A stretch of DNA of 29,709 nucleotides from contig CAYUGX010000018.1 of assembly GCA_964444375.1 (NCBI GenBank), forward strand, positions 1 through 29,709, written 5' to 3'. The stretch comes from JABHCC01 sp964444375 (GTDB lineage: Bacteria > Bacteroidota > Bacteroidia > Bacteroidales > UBA12481). The notes under the pieces were generated by a model. The model did not search any database, had not been told where the DNA came from, and worked only from the letters and a program-made list of their open reading frames with translations. Shown piece by piece: positions 7,140 through 16,700 of the stretch. Every line of letters starts with the position of its first letter. The stretch's first letter is position 1. A program made the translations under genes and the position numbers.

Positions 7140-10100
7140 ATGGCCAAAGTTAAGCGATTAAGCAGAGTAGCAAGGGAGTGCAACGTGGGTATACATACCA
7201 TTGTTGATTTTCTGGCTAAAAAGGGATTTGAGATTGAGAATAGTCCAAATTCCAAAGTTCCAGAAGATGCTTTAGCCTTAGTCATGGAGGCATTTCAGCA
7301 CGATTTAACTGCCAAGAAAGAAGCTGAACGCTTCACCCAAGAGCATCGTCAAGAAATGCGTGCCACCATCTCTTTAAGTGAGGCTGAGAAAGAAGCTGAC
7401 TCCCCAGCTGAAGTTGAGCCAGAAGAAGTTCTGTTGATTAAAGATGCGAGCGTTCCTAGTGAGCAAGAAGCTGAGAAACCAGTGGCTGAGGTCGTAGCAG
7501 AGGTGTCATCAGATGCACCTGAGGTGGAAGAAAAACCACAAGCCCAGGCCAGTGACGAAGCACCTGACACTGTAGCTATTGAAGAACCAAAGGCAGAAGG
7601 CCCTACCCTCGTAGATAAGGTGGACCTAGACAAACCAAAAGCAAAGAAAGAAAAGCAAGCCGAGCCAGAGCAAACCACAGAGGAAAAGAGCGAAATTATC
7701 GAAGAGCCTAAACCAGAGAAAAAGGAAGAGCCGGCACCAGCTCCTGTCGAAGACAAAGCTAAAGAAGAAGACAAGAAAGCAGAAGAATCGGTCACCGAAA
7801 CCCCTGAATCAGAGACTAAATCAGACAAGCCCAAACCCAAAGTGGTTGGAAAGATCGATATTGAGGCCATGAACCAGAAGACCAGGCCAGCCAAAAAGAA
7901 AAAAGAAGATCCAGCCAAAGCGGAAAAGAAAGCCCAGGCTGAAAGAACAAAGGCAGCACCCAAAGCGGCTGAAAAGAAAAAGGCTGCAGAACCAAAAAAA
8001 GACCCGGTCAAAAAAGAAGAAGTTAAGAAGGAAGAAGTTAAACAAGAAGAAGAGAAAAAGGTGCCAGCTGGAAAAGGTTCAGAACGAACAATAAAAGAAA
8101 GCGACGAGGTTGATATAAAAACCAAGGTCGAAAAACTATCCGGACCAACTGTGGTTGGTAAGATTGAGCTTCCGGTGGCTCCACCAAAAAAGAAAACACC
8201 TGCAGCTTCATCGAGCGATGATCCGGCCAAGAAGAAAAAGCGAAAACGCATTCGTAAAGACCGCGTAAATGTTAAGGGGCAGGATGGTCGTCAAGGAGGC
8301 GCCGGCGGGCAGACCCCACCAGCGCATAAGGGTAAACCGAAGCCAAAACGCAAAACAACGAAGCCTGAAGTTTCTGAGGAAGACGTTCAAAAACAGATCA
8401 AAGATACCCTGGCTCGACTCACTTCAAAAGGCAAATCGAAAGGCTCAAAGCACAGACGTTCAAAGCGTGAAGCTATCAGGGCGACTGCTGAAGAAGAGGC
8501 TATGCAGAAAGAATTGGATCAGCAAATGATCAAGGTGACAGAGTTTGTTACCGCTAATGAGCTGGCCAACTTATTGAGTGTACCAGTCAATAATATCATT
8601 GCGACCTGTATGAATCTGGGTCTCTTTGTCTCGATTAACCAACGGCTTGATGCTGAGACCATCTCACTTGTTGTTGAAGAGTACGGACATCAGGTTGAAT
8701 TCATTAGTATTGAAGTTCAAGAATCCATAGAAATTGCAGAAGACCCTGATGATGAATTGACTCCAAGGCCACCCATCGTTACGGTAATGGGACATGTTGA
8801 CCATGGTAAAACCTCACTGCTTGACTTTATTCGACACGCCAATGTTATTGCTGGTGAGGCGGGTGGTATAACCCAGCACATCGGTGCCTACAAAGTGCAT
8901 TTGGATGACAAGCGTGTTATTACTTTCCTTGATACACCTGGTCACGAGGCATTTACCGCTATGAGAGCCAGGGGTGCACAAGTCACAGACATTGCCATCA
9001 TTGTGGTTTCAGCTGATGATGCAGTTATGCCCCAGACCGTTGAGGCGATCAACCATGCCTCTGCCGCTGGTGTTCCGATCGTTTTTGCCATCAACAAAAT
9101 TGATAAAGAAGGTGCCAATCCTGAAAAGATAAAAGAGGAACTGGCTAACATGAATTACCTGGTCGAAGAATGGGGTGGAAAGTATCAATCTCATGATATT
9201 TCGGCAAAACAAGGTAAGGGTATTGATGAACTGCTTGAAAAAGTATTGTTAGAGGCTGAACTTCTTGAATTGCAAGCCAATGCTAACAAACCCGCCACGG
9301 GTTCGGTGATTGAATCATCTTTGGATAAAGGTCGTGGTTATGTAACAACGATACTGGTTCAGAGCGGTACCCTCAAAATGGGTGATATCATTCTGGCTGG
9401 AAGTTATTTTGGACGTGTAAAAGCCATGTTTAATGAACGGGGCAAGCCAGTTGAGAATGCTGGGCCTGCTGAGCCTGTGCTCATTCTCGGATTGAATGGT
9501 GCACCTCAGGCAGGTGATAAATTTAATATCCTCACCTCAGAACGCGAAGCCCGGGAGATTTCAACGAAACGTGAGCAATTGCAGCGTGAGCAGGAAATCA
9601 GAACCCAAAAACACATCACCCTTGATGAAATTGGTCGCCGGATTGCTATTGGAAACTTCCAGGAACTCAATATAATTGTAAAAGGTGATGTAGACGGTTC
9701 AATAGAAGCCCTGTCAGATTCACTTATCAAGCTATCGACCGAAGAAATTCAGGTTAATGTCAAGCACAAAGCAGTTGGACAGATTTCTGAGAGTGATGTC
9801 CTCCTGGCTGCAGCCTCCGACGCTATCATTATAGGTTTCCAGGTTCGGCCTTCATTAAGTGCACGCAAGTTAGCCGAGAAAGAGGGCGTAGACATTCGCT
9901 TGTACTCGATCATTTACGATGCCATTAATGAGCTAAAAGACGCGATGGAGGGTATGTTGAGTCCTGAAATCAAGGAAGAAATTAATGGAACGCTGGAGAT
10001 ACTCGAAACTTTCAAAATCACCAAAGTTGGAACCGTGGCTGGGTGTATGGTTCGCGATGGAAAAATTTACCGAAACTCAAAGGTTCGGGTCATCCGCGAA

Positions 10101-10271
10101 GGTATCGTTGTTTACGATGGCAACCTGGGATCACTGAAACGATTCAAAGATGACGTGAAAGAAGTAGTTACCGGCCTTGAATGCGGATTGAATATCGAGA
10201 ACTTCAATGACATCAAAGACGGCGACGTTATTGAAGCGTATACCGAGCGGGAGATTAAAAAGAAGCTATAA
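7140..10271 (+). CDS. infB: Translation initiation factor IF-2
   Basis: GTPase that brings initiator tRNA to the ribosome and promotes subunit joining. It has 1,043 residues, long because of a charged, probably disordered region (about 70-455) rich in Lys, Glu, Ala and Pro. The N-terminus (1-55) has the small IF2N fold (RLSRVARECNVGIHTIVDFLAKKGFEI); a second IF2N-like segment (VTEFVTANELANLLSV) precedes the G domain. G1 is GHVDHGKT starting at G551, followed by DTPGHEAF, and NKID. Domains II to IV complete the protein, with KVGTVAGCMVRDG and LECGLNIENFNDIKDGDVIE near the end. The disordered region contains a repeated VVGKI-type motif (see findings). The ATG at 7140 is preceded at 7126-7132 by AGGAAGG with good spacing, a Shine-Dalgarno site that is unusual for this phylum. 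Confidence 0.98.
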   Translation: MAKVKRLSRVARECNVGIHTIVDFLAKKGFEIENSPNSKVPEDALALVMEAFQHDLTAKKEAERFTQEHRQEMRATISLSEAEKEADSPAEVEPEEVLLIKDASVPSEQEAEKPVAEVVAEVSSDAPEVEEKPQAQASDEAPDTVAIEEPKAEGPTLVDKVDLDKPKAKKEKQAEPEQTTEEKSEIIEEPKPEKKEEPAPAPVEDKAKEEDKKAEESVTETPESETKSDKPKPKVVGKIDIEAMNQKTRPAKKKKEDPAKAEKKAQAERTKAAPKAAEKKKAAEPKKDPVKKEEVKKEEVKQEEEKKVPAGKGSERTIKESDEVDIKTKVEKLSGPTVVGKIELPVAPPKKKTPAASSSDDPAKKKKRKRIRKDRVNVKGQDGRQGGAGGQTPPAHKGKPKPKRKTTKPEVSEEDVQKQIKDTLARLTSKGKSKGSKHRRSKREAIRATAEEEAMQKELDQQMIKVTEFVTANELANLLSVPVNNIIATCMNLGLFVSINQRLDAETISLVVEEYGHQVEFISIEVQESIEIAEDPDDELTPRPPIVTVMGHVDHGKTSLLDFIRHANVIAGEAGGITQHIGAYKVHLDDKRVITFLDTPGHEAFTAMRARGAQVTDIAIIVVSADDAVMPQTVEAINHASAAGVPIVFAINKIDKEGANPEKIKEELANMNYLVEEWGGKYQSHDISAKQGKGIDELLEKVLLEAELLELQANANKPATGSVIESSLDKGRGYVTTILVQSGTLKMGDIILAGSYFGRVKAMFNERGKPVENAGPAEPVLILGLNGAPQAGDKFNILTSEREAREISTKREQLQREQEIRTQKHITLDEIGRRIAIGNFQELNIIVKGDVDGSIEALSDSLIKLSTEEIQVNVKHKAVGQISESDVLLAAASDAIIIGFQVRPSLSARKLAEKEGVDIRLYSIIYDAINELKDAMEGMLSPEIKEEINGTLEILETFKITKVGTVAGCMVRDGKIYRNSKVRVIREGIVVYDGNLGSLKRFKDDVKEVVTGLECGLNIENFNDIKDGDVIEAYTEREIKKKL

Positions 10272-10307
10272 GACCTACCCCAGGTCCCCCTCCAGATTGG
10301 AGGGGTC
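10272..10307. terminator. Two adjacent hairpins between convergent infB and gcvH
   Basis: GACCT/AGGTC (10272-10276 and 10282-10286) around an ACCCC loop is followed at once by the perfect 8-bp stem CCCCTCCA/TGGAGGGG (10287-10294 and 10298-10305) around GAT. The first hairpin begins one base after the infB stop. Neither strand has a clean T-run directly after the stem, so this is a probable two-way barrier to transcription, not a textbook intrinsic terminator. Short GC palindromes of this kind are sometimes dispersed repeats, which cannot be judged from one copy. Confidence 0.6.
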
Positions 10308-10335
10308 ACAAGCAGGGCAGCAATATGTATATTTT

Positions 10336-10713
10336 TTAGGAAATATGGCCTTTATAGGCTTCGGCATCAAGTAACTCATCCAGTTCGGCTAGATTGGTGA
10401 GTTTGACCTTGATCATCCAGCCTTCTCCATAAGGATCTTTGTTCACCTGCTCAGGAGCATCTTCGAGGGCAGCATTAAACTCTGCTACTTCACCACTAAC
10501 TGGCATGTAGAGTTCTTCTACCGCTTTCACCGCTTCCACATTACCAAAGGCTTCGCCCTTATCCAGGGTCTCTCCTTCAGTTTCTACTTCTACAAATACG
10601 ATGTCTCCTAAATTAGACTGGGCGTAATCAGTTACCCCAACATAAGCCACATCTCCTTCAACACGGATCCATTCATGATCCTCTGAATACTTTAAGTTTT
10701 CTGGTATGTTCAT
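10336..10713 (-). CDS. gcvH: Glycine cleavage system H protein
   Basis: Lipoyl carrier that shuttles the aminomethyl group between the P, T and L proteins of the glycine cleavage complex. The ATG at 10713 gives 125 residues starting MNIPENLKYSEDHEWIRVEGD, the standard start. The open frame continues upstream to 10797 inside the sprA 3' end, but that extension is not H-protein-like. The lipoylation site is K63 in GNVEAVKAVEELY. The ending (DELLDAEAYKGHI) is typical. It lies 49 bases after the sprA stop on the same strand and has its own candidate promoter box in that gap. The partner genes gcvP and gcvT are not in the window. The ruvA-sprA-gcvH order recurs in Bacteroidota, so the neighbourhood reflects ancestry more than shared function. 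Confidence 0.96.
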   Translation of the reverse strand: MNIPENLKYSEDHEWIRVEGDVAYVGVTDYAQSNLGDIVFVEVETEGETLDKGEAFGNVEAVKAVEELYMPVSGEVAEFNAALEDAPEQVNKDPYGEGWMIKVKLTNLAELDELLDAEAYKGHIS

Positions 10714-10742
10714 TGTTTCAGCTTGATAATTGTTACGATGTC

Positions 10743-10750
10743 CAAAGGTA
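10743..10750 (-). promoter_or_regulatory. Candidate -7 box (TACCTTTG) for gcvH
   Basis: On the minus strand this reads TACCTTTG, a full match to TAnnTTTG, ending 29 bases before the gcvH ATG and lying just after the sprA stop codon. The -33 element is not clear. It suggests that gcvH can be transcribed independently of the very long sprA gene. Confidence 0.45.
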
Positions 10751-10762
10751 GAAAAAATGGAT

Positions 10763-13700
10763 TTAGTTAGCCAGCGTAAACCGGAGATTGAATCCAAATT
10801 TGGTATTCGAAGTTGGATATGACAGATTTACCAGCGGCCGGTTGATATTCTGATCATAGAACAAACGGAGGCTAAAGCGAGAGGTCAACACATAATCAGC
10901 AGTAAATTTAAGCATTATGGCGGTCTGACCAGATGTTGGCTTAGTCACATCCTCCTCCAGCTTCCTCATAATCATAATATTATCTCTTACCGAAATATCA
11001 GCTCTGATATTCAGGTCAGATTGGAAACTTCGCTTTACACCCCCACCCATTGGTTTGATGGTAATGGGCACTTCCTGAAAACGGTAGGCCAGGGAGATGA
11101 TGTATTCTTGTGAACGATTCTCCATCAACTGATTGTTGTTGAAGCTCATTGTCAAATTTCGGGTTTTCTTATACTCGAGCCTGGTAGTCAAGGTATTCGT
11201 AAGCTGCATATCAAGGCTTACTAAAGGAGAAAACTGTTCTGAAATTGATATTCCGGCGATTTCCTGATCCGGCAGGAAATTCATTTGAAGATCCCGGATA
11301 TAGTTCAAGCCATCCACTTCATCCGGATTATAGAACAAGTTGGTAGCAAAAGAACCCACGCTGTAGGTTGAGCGATATCCATGCCTTAATTGCATTGACT
11401 TAACGTACTTCTTGAAGAATTCAATCTTATCCAGGCCATTGTAGGTAACCGACCAGTTTGGTAACATATTAAATACTGATGGAATCGCATCAAGGCTGAT
11501 GGTTTCAGGATCTTTTCCTGCATAGGCCGCAATGAATGCCGGTATCAGTACGTCTTGAGAGGTAGGTCCATATCCATCAGTATATCCGGCTGTTTCTCCA
11601 TCATTGGGATCGTAGTGCTGACTACCGCTCACCTGATTACCCAGTCTTTCCTGACCCAACCTTCGCGAGATTACGTTTCTGTTATTCTTGAAAACATCCC
11701 ATGTATCGGATTGATAATCATTGTCATCAGTGATTTTTTCAAAGGATGAACCAATTGACAGGAATGACATTGAGAAATTCCCACTGACCATTCGATTTGC
11801 TGCCGTGAAATCACCGCCTCCCTCGTGGATGTAGAACTGTTCTAATCGTGAATTCAGTGACCATGTACCATTGACATCGATTCTCAAGCCATTGATTGGT
11901 TCTAGGTTGGCCGAGAGTTGTACCGACTGGTTATTGGTATTCCAATAGGCCTCGTTCAAGGTAGAATCTGTTGTAATCCATCCCATTTCAGCTGCTCGGT
12001 CTCCAAAATACGGATCCTGGGAACCGGTAATAAATTGCCAACCTGGGGCCAGTGCGTTGTTATCAGAGCGCATTCCGAGCCACTGGGGTTCAGGCAAGAA
12101 GCCAGGTAAAAAGGCCCCAGAACCATTACTGATACTCAAGCGTGCACTTTTAGCTGACATTAACAGTCGAGCGGCATTCTCCCCGATCAAAATGAAAGGA
12201 TTCTCTCGTTGGATGATATCGCCTTCAATGACCAGTTTACCTGATTGCAAATCTTCTTCGGTGCTGACAATCACTCTGCGATTATTTACCACCTCTACTT
12301 CGATGTCTATCGGATTGTCATTCTTGTCGAAAAGCTCAACTCGAATATCCTCGGTGACCAGGTCATGAACAACATTTTTCTTTTGATTCTTTTTGATATT
12401 GAATTTATCGTTCTCAAAAGTAACCGTTTCGGTTTCTTTTTTCTGGGTACTTCGACCTCTTCGACTGTACTTATTGTCAATCTTCTTCAGGAAGCCCACC
12501 TTTCCATACAGATTTCTCAGATTAAACTGGCTGTTCATGCTGAATTGCCGGTTATTCTGGATGGTATTACCCAGTTCAATAGTATCGGCCGTAATCGGAC
12601 CGGCTGCCCAATCGTAATCTACCCGGTAGCTCGCTGTGGTATTGATCCAGTCGAGTAAGGGTATCTTATTAATCGGCAAGGTATACTGAGAATTGATGGT
12701 ATGGTGATATTGGGTATTTCGTCCGAAATTCTGAATGTTGGCCCAGATGCTGTCTCGTTTTGCTTCGTAGTCGTCCATGTCTCGACGTATAGCTCCATCC
12801 GGCTCATCAATCCGGGCAATATTAGAGCTATTGAAGTCAAGACGAAGGTTTCTGGTCAGATCCCACTTGAAATCATATAAGCGGTTCCAATGAAAGTTCT
12901 TATTGAAGGTAGGTTCAATTTTAATATCCGGATTTGCGACATTCCTGAGCTGGGTTTCAGCATATCTACGGTCCATGTTGGTTTGGAAACGCAGCATTGA
13001 TGGTTGATAAAACACATTAAAATCTTTCAGCAGTCTGAAAGCAGGCTTATTGAGGGCTTCAACCTTTTTAAATGGTTCCCAGGGCTTCGGACTACCGTTA
13101 TAGATGTAACTGAATACCCCAGAGTAGTTCTTATTGAGATTGAATTCAGTGTTGATGTCTCTTGAGAACAGTTCGCTAAACGAATAGGTCACCGAGAAAT
13201 TCGATAAACTATAGATTTTTGGCCTTCTCCGGTTTTGCCCTTCCACCTTGGCATTGGTTACGTTCAAACTCTTTCGACGCTGGTAGTTTTGTGATATATA
13301 AAGTATTGAATCTCGTTCGGCCTTTGTAGTGGCATTATCCAGTGCTGCTGTCAAAGGTATATCCGGATCTAGCGGATTGTATTGTGGATTGCGTTTGGTC
13401 TCTGAATAGCCCATATAGACTGGTAAACTGACACCCACCTTTTTAGGAAAGAATTTACCTAACTGGAGTGTACTTGAAACATCATATTGCAACAATTCCT
13501 CTTTTGATCTTTGCTGAACTTTTTTATCGATGCTACCAAATCCTGGGTTACTGGTACCTCCCGACATGGAAAGCCTGCCAAAATCAGCCAATTGAGCAGT
13601 CATCCTGGCATTAGCAGCCCATCCTCCATCTTCATTGAAATCAGTTAAACGCATTTCATTCATCCATACCATACCTGATTTTGGCAAGCCATCATCAGGT

Positions 13701-16700
13701 CCGTCATTTTGTTGCTGGCTGGGATTTCGCACACCAATCATGATGGTTCGAACATTACTCAGGTTTGGATTACCCTTTACAATTACACGATTGTTTCCGT
13801 CGTAAAAGACAAAATTAGTCGCTAGTGTAATGGGTGAATTCGCCATCCGCATCAAGTCATTACGTTCTTGCTTGGCCTGCTGGAACACATCCAGGATAAT
13901 TGTGAAGGCATTTATGTCTGGCCACACAGTCTCCCGGTCAATCAGACTATTCTGGTCGTATTTCGCTGGTGGGAACAAATGGGGAGTCAGTTGAAGTGGA
14001 ACTTCGTATTCGTAGTAGTTCTGGGTATAGTCGGCTCCAATCCTGATAAAGGCCCGCAGTTCTCCATCTTGCAATTCGTCTTCGTTTTTGGCCTCTGCGT
14101 GTACATGCATACGCAATTTGCGGTACTGGCGCATATCCATCCGCACATTCTTATAAGCTGCGCGTGCATCTCCATCCTCCAGGTCAGTCAAACTGAATGA
14201 GATTGATTGCTCATTCTGCTTGGTCATGTGTGGATTAGTGGGGTCAGTGGTACGGGTTAATCCGGGAGGTAATACATAATTTACGGGATACCTGTTTCCA
14301 TTCTCCTCAATATTCACAGCAGATACTTCAAATTTACCCCGTGTATATTCAGGAGGAGACAGGTGTTCTGTTCCTTCCATCAGACTGAGGTTGTATTTGC
14401 GCCATTCACCACGAACCAGGTCGAGGGTGGCAAAGCGAAGAATCATTTCGTCGCCTATCCCTTTCAGGAACATCCGCATGAAACGAATTGATTTAAAGTC
14501 TTGAATACTACCAATCACATCCTCGGGCTCATAAATTGGCACCTTAAATTGGTACCAAGTTACCTGATCACCCTCCTCATTTTTACCCACAACCGCATCG
14601 GTAATATAGTTCTTACCGATCCTGAAATCTTCTTTTTTCAGACTCACTTTGTACTGAAAGTAGTTCTCAGACTCACTGAGCGTATTATCTGTATTGATGT
14701 CTTCAATATTGGGCAGGTTTGTTGACTGGGTTGGATAATTCTCCTCGGTTTGTTCAGGTGCCGGTGAGTTTGCCTCTAATCCATTAAATAGTTTATATCG
14801 ATCAAGAATACTCACTTGCTGCTCATCATAGTCGGTTCCCCTGAAATAATGGTAATCATCTCCCGAGGGGTCATTTAGAAAATCTGCGTAAGCCCCTGAT
14901 GCAGGATCGAGCAGGTTTTGCAATGAGTCGAGATACGAGGCAAAGAAGGTACGCTCATCTTCGTCTGATAATCCATCAAGCCCAACATCTTGGTAAATAC
15001 GCGCTTCAACATTGTTATCAAATGCGTTTACAAAAGACTGGGTGATTGGCACCCTACCCCAGGCGGTTGAATCGACCAGTACAATTTCGTTATCAGTCGG
15101 CAATCCGTTCTCAAAGGCCTTACGTCCATCTTTCAGTATATCTTCAGACACGTTTCCCAGGTTAAAATACAGTGCAGGGTCTCGGTCATCTCGTATTCTT
15201 TCTTTAATAGAATCCTCGACAAAGGGGTCCATCAGCCAGAATTCAATGAACTCAACATTGGCTTCCTCAAAATCATTGGTAACCAACTTACGCATCACAC
15301 CAGCCCATCTCGATTCAGGATTATTCAGTTTACCTTGTGAATTCAGACCAGCTGAATAATTACCTGCCGGATAGGTATCGTAATTGTATGGCCCTCTAGT
15401 GTCGGGATAGTATGCCAGGTTGAGTACAGAGAGGAAGGTTGGGATATTGTTCGGACTCTGCTTGTAAGGGAATATTTCCTGCTCCTTAATTTCACGTACA
15501 TAATGGCCAAACTGCTCTTCGTCGTTGTTAGCCAGGTGACTGGGAGTTGCGCTGTTATTACGCAAGAACAGGGGATCGATGGTGTACCATGCCAGTTTTG
15601 CTCTGTTGAATCCATAGGCCAGATCATTACTTAGCTCAGCCTCAGGAAATAGTCTGGGCTGCCCTTGCGGAGTACTGGCCAAAACCCATTGTTGCCATGG
15701 CCGAATATCATACGAAGTTTCGCTGCCCTCAAAATCATCTATCAGCGCCTGTCCTTCCTTTTCTTCTCCAAACTCATTAATCACTTTTGAGTGACCTGGA
15801 ACAAGCTGAGCAAATTCCCCGGTAAAGGTGAGTGAGGAGCGTTCTTTGGTATCAATGAAAGGTAGAAAATCGACTGCCTTGGTCAACCATTTCACATCGT
15901 TCTTCCGGTAATTGGTATTCAGGCCCCAGATGGTATTGGCAATGGGTTCTTCTCCAATGTTCACCTTAGTGGTTAAAGGTCGTTCACGAAGATGGAGAAT
16001 GGTACCACCCACGTTAAAATCTTTACTCAAACGATAGTCAAGATGGGTTCCCAGCATGGTTTTCGACTGGATACTGAACATGGCGTTGTTCTCCATTGAA
16101 ATTTTAATGGGGGTTCCCGATTCAACCAGGGCTTGATTAATGATTTTTACTGTACCCATGGTGTAATCTACAGTATAGTCTTGGTTTTCAACCAATTTCA
16201 TTCCACCAGCTGTTACATTTACAGATCCCGGTGAAATATTCATCGCGTTTAATCGAATCTCAGAAGAAGAGGCCGATCTATACCTACCGGATATCAGGAA
16301 TTTGTTCTTTTCGGCAATCTGTCTTGCCCGGCTCTGGGTTTCGGTATACAATTCTTCGAAAACATACTCATCAGCTATCGGGTTGAATTCAATCGCATTG
16401 TTTCCCACTATTTGCTCTCTCAGGTGCTCTCCAAAAGGCTCTAATACAGGAAAAATGATTCGCCCTTTTGTGGCATCTATGGTGATACGGTCAATGAAGT
16501 CGAACACTCCATCGGGTTGGGGATCGAGCTGCATATTCAGGTTATCAAGATTCAACACCTTGAGTAAGATCTCCCCATCGATGGCACCCGCTGGCAGGTA
16601 GTTGATGGCAGTACCGGTCTTGTCATTCTGGTATAAGACTTCAAGGTAGAATTCATCGGTATTGATCCGGCTTGCTCCCATTGAATAGATGTTCTTCATC

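Noticed and set aside
7349..8251. 300-codon open frame on the minus strand inside infB
   Set aside because: It mirrors the Lys/Glu/Ala-rich codons of the IF2 disordered region; its Ser/Phe/Ala-rich translation has no family pattern, and infB is certain on the other strand.
10714..10797. 28-residue N-terminal extension of gcvH overlapping sprA
   Set aside because: The extension is not H-protein-like, runs into the sprA 3' end, and crosses the candidate promoter box; the ATG at 10713 gives the standard N-terminus.
13868..14200. Plus-strand open frames inside sprA, including one of 110 codons
   Set aside because: sprA reads without interruption for 2,501 codons on the other strand; these frames show no start context and no family motif.
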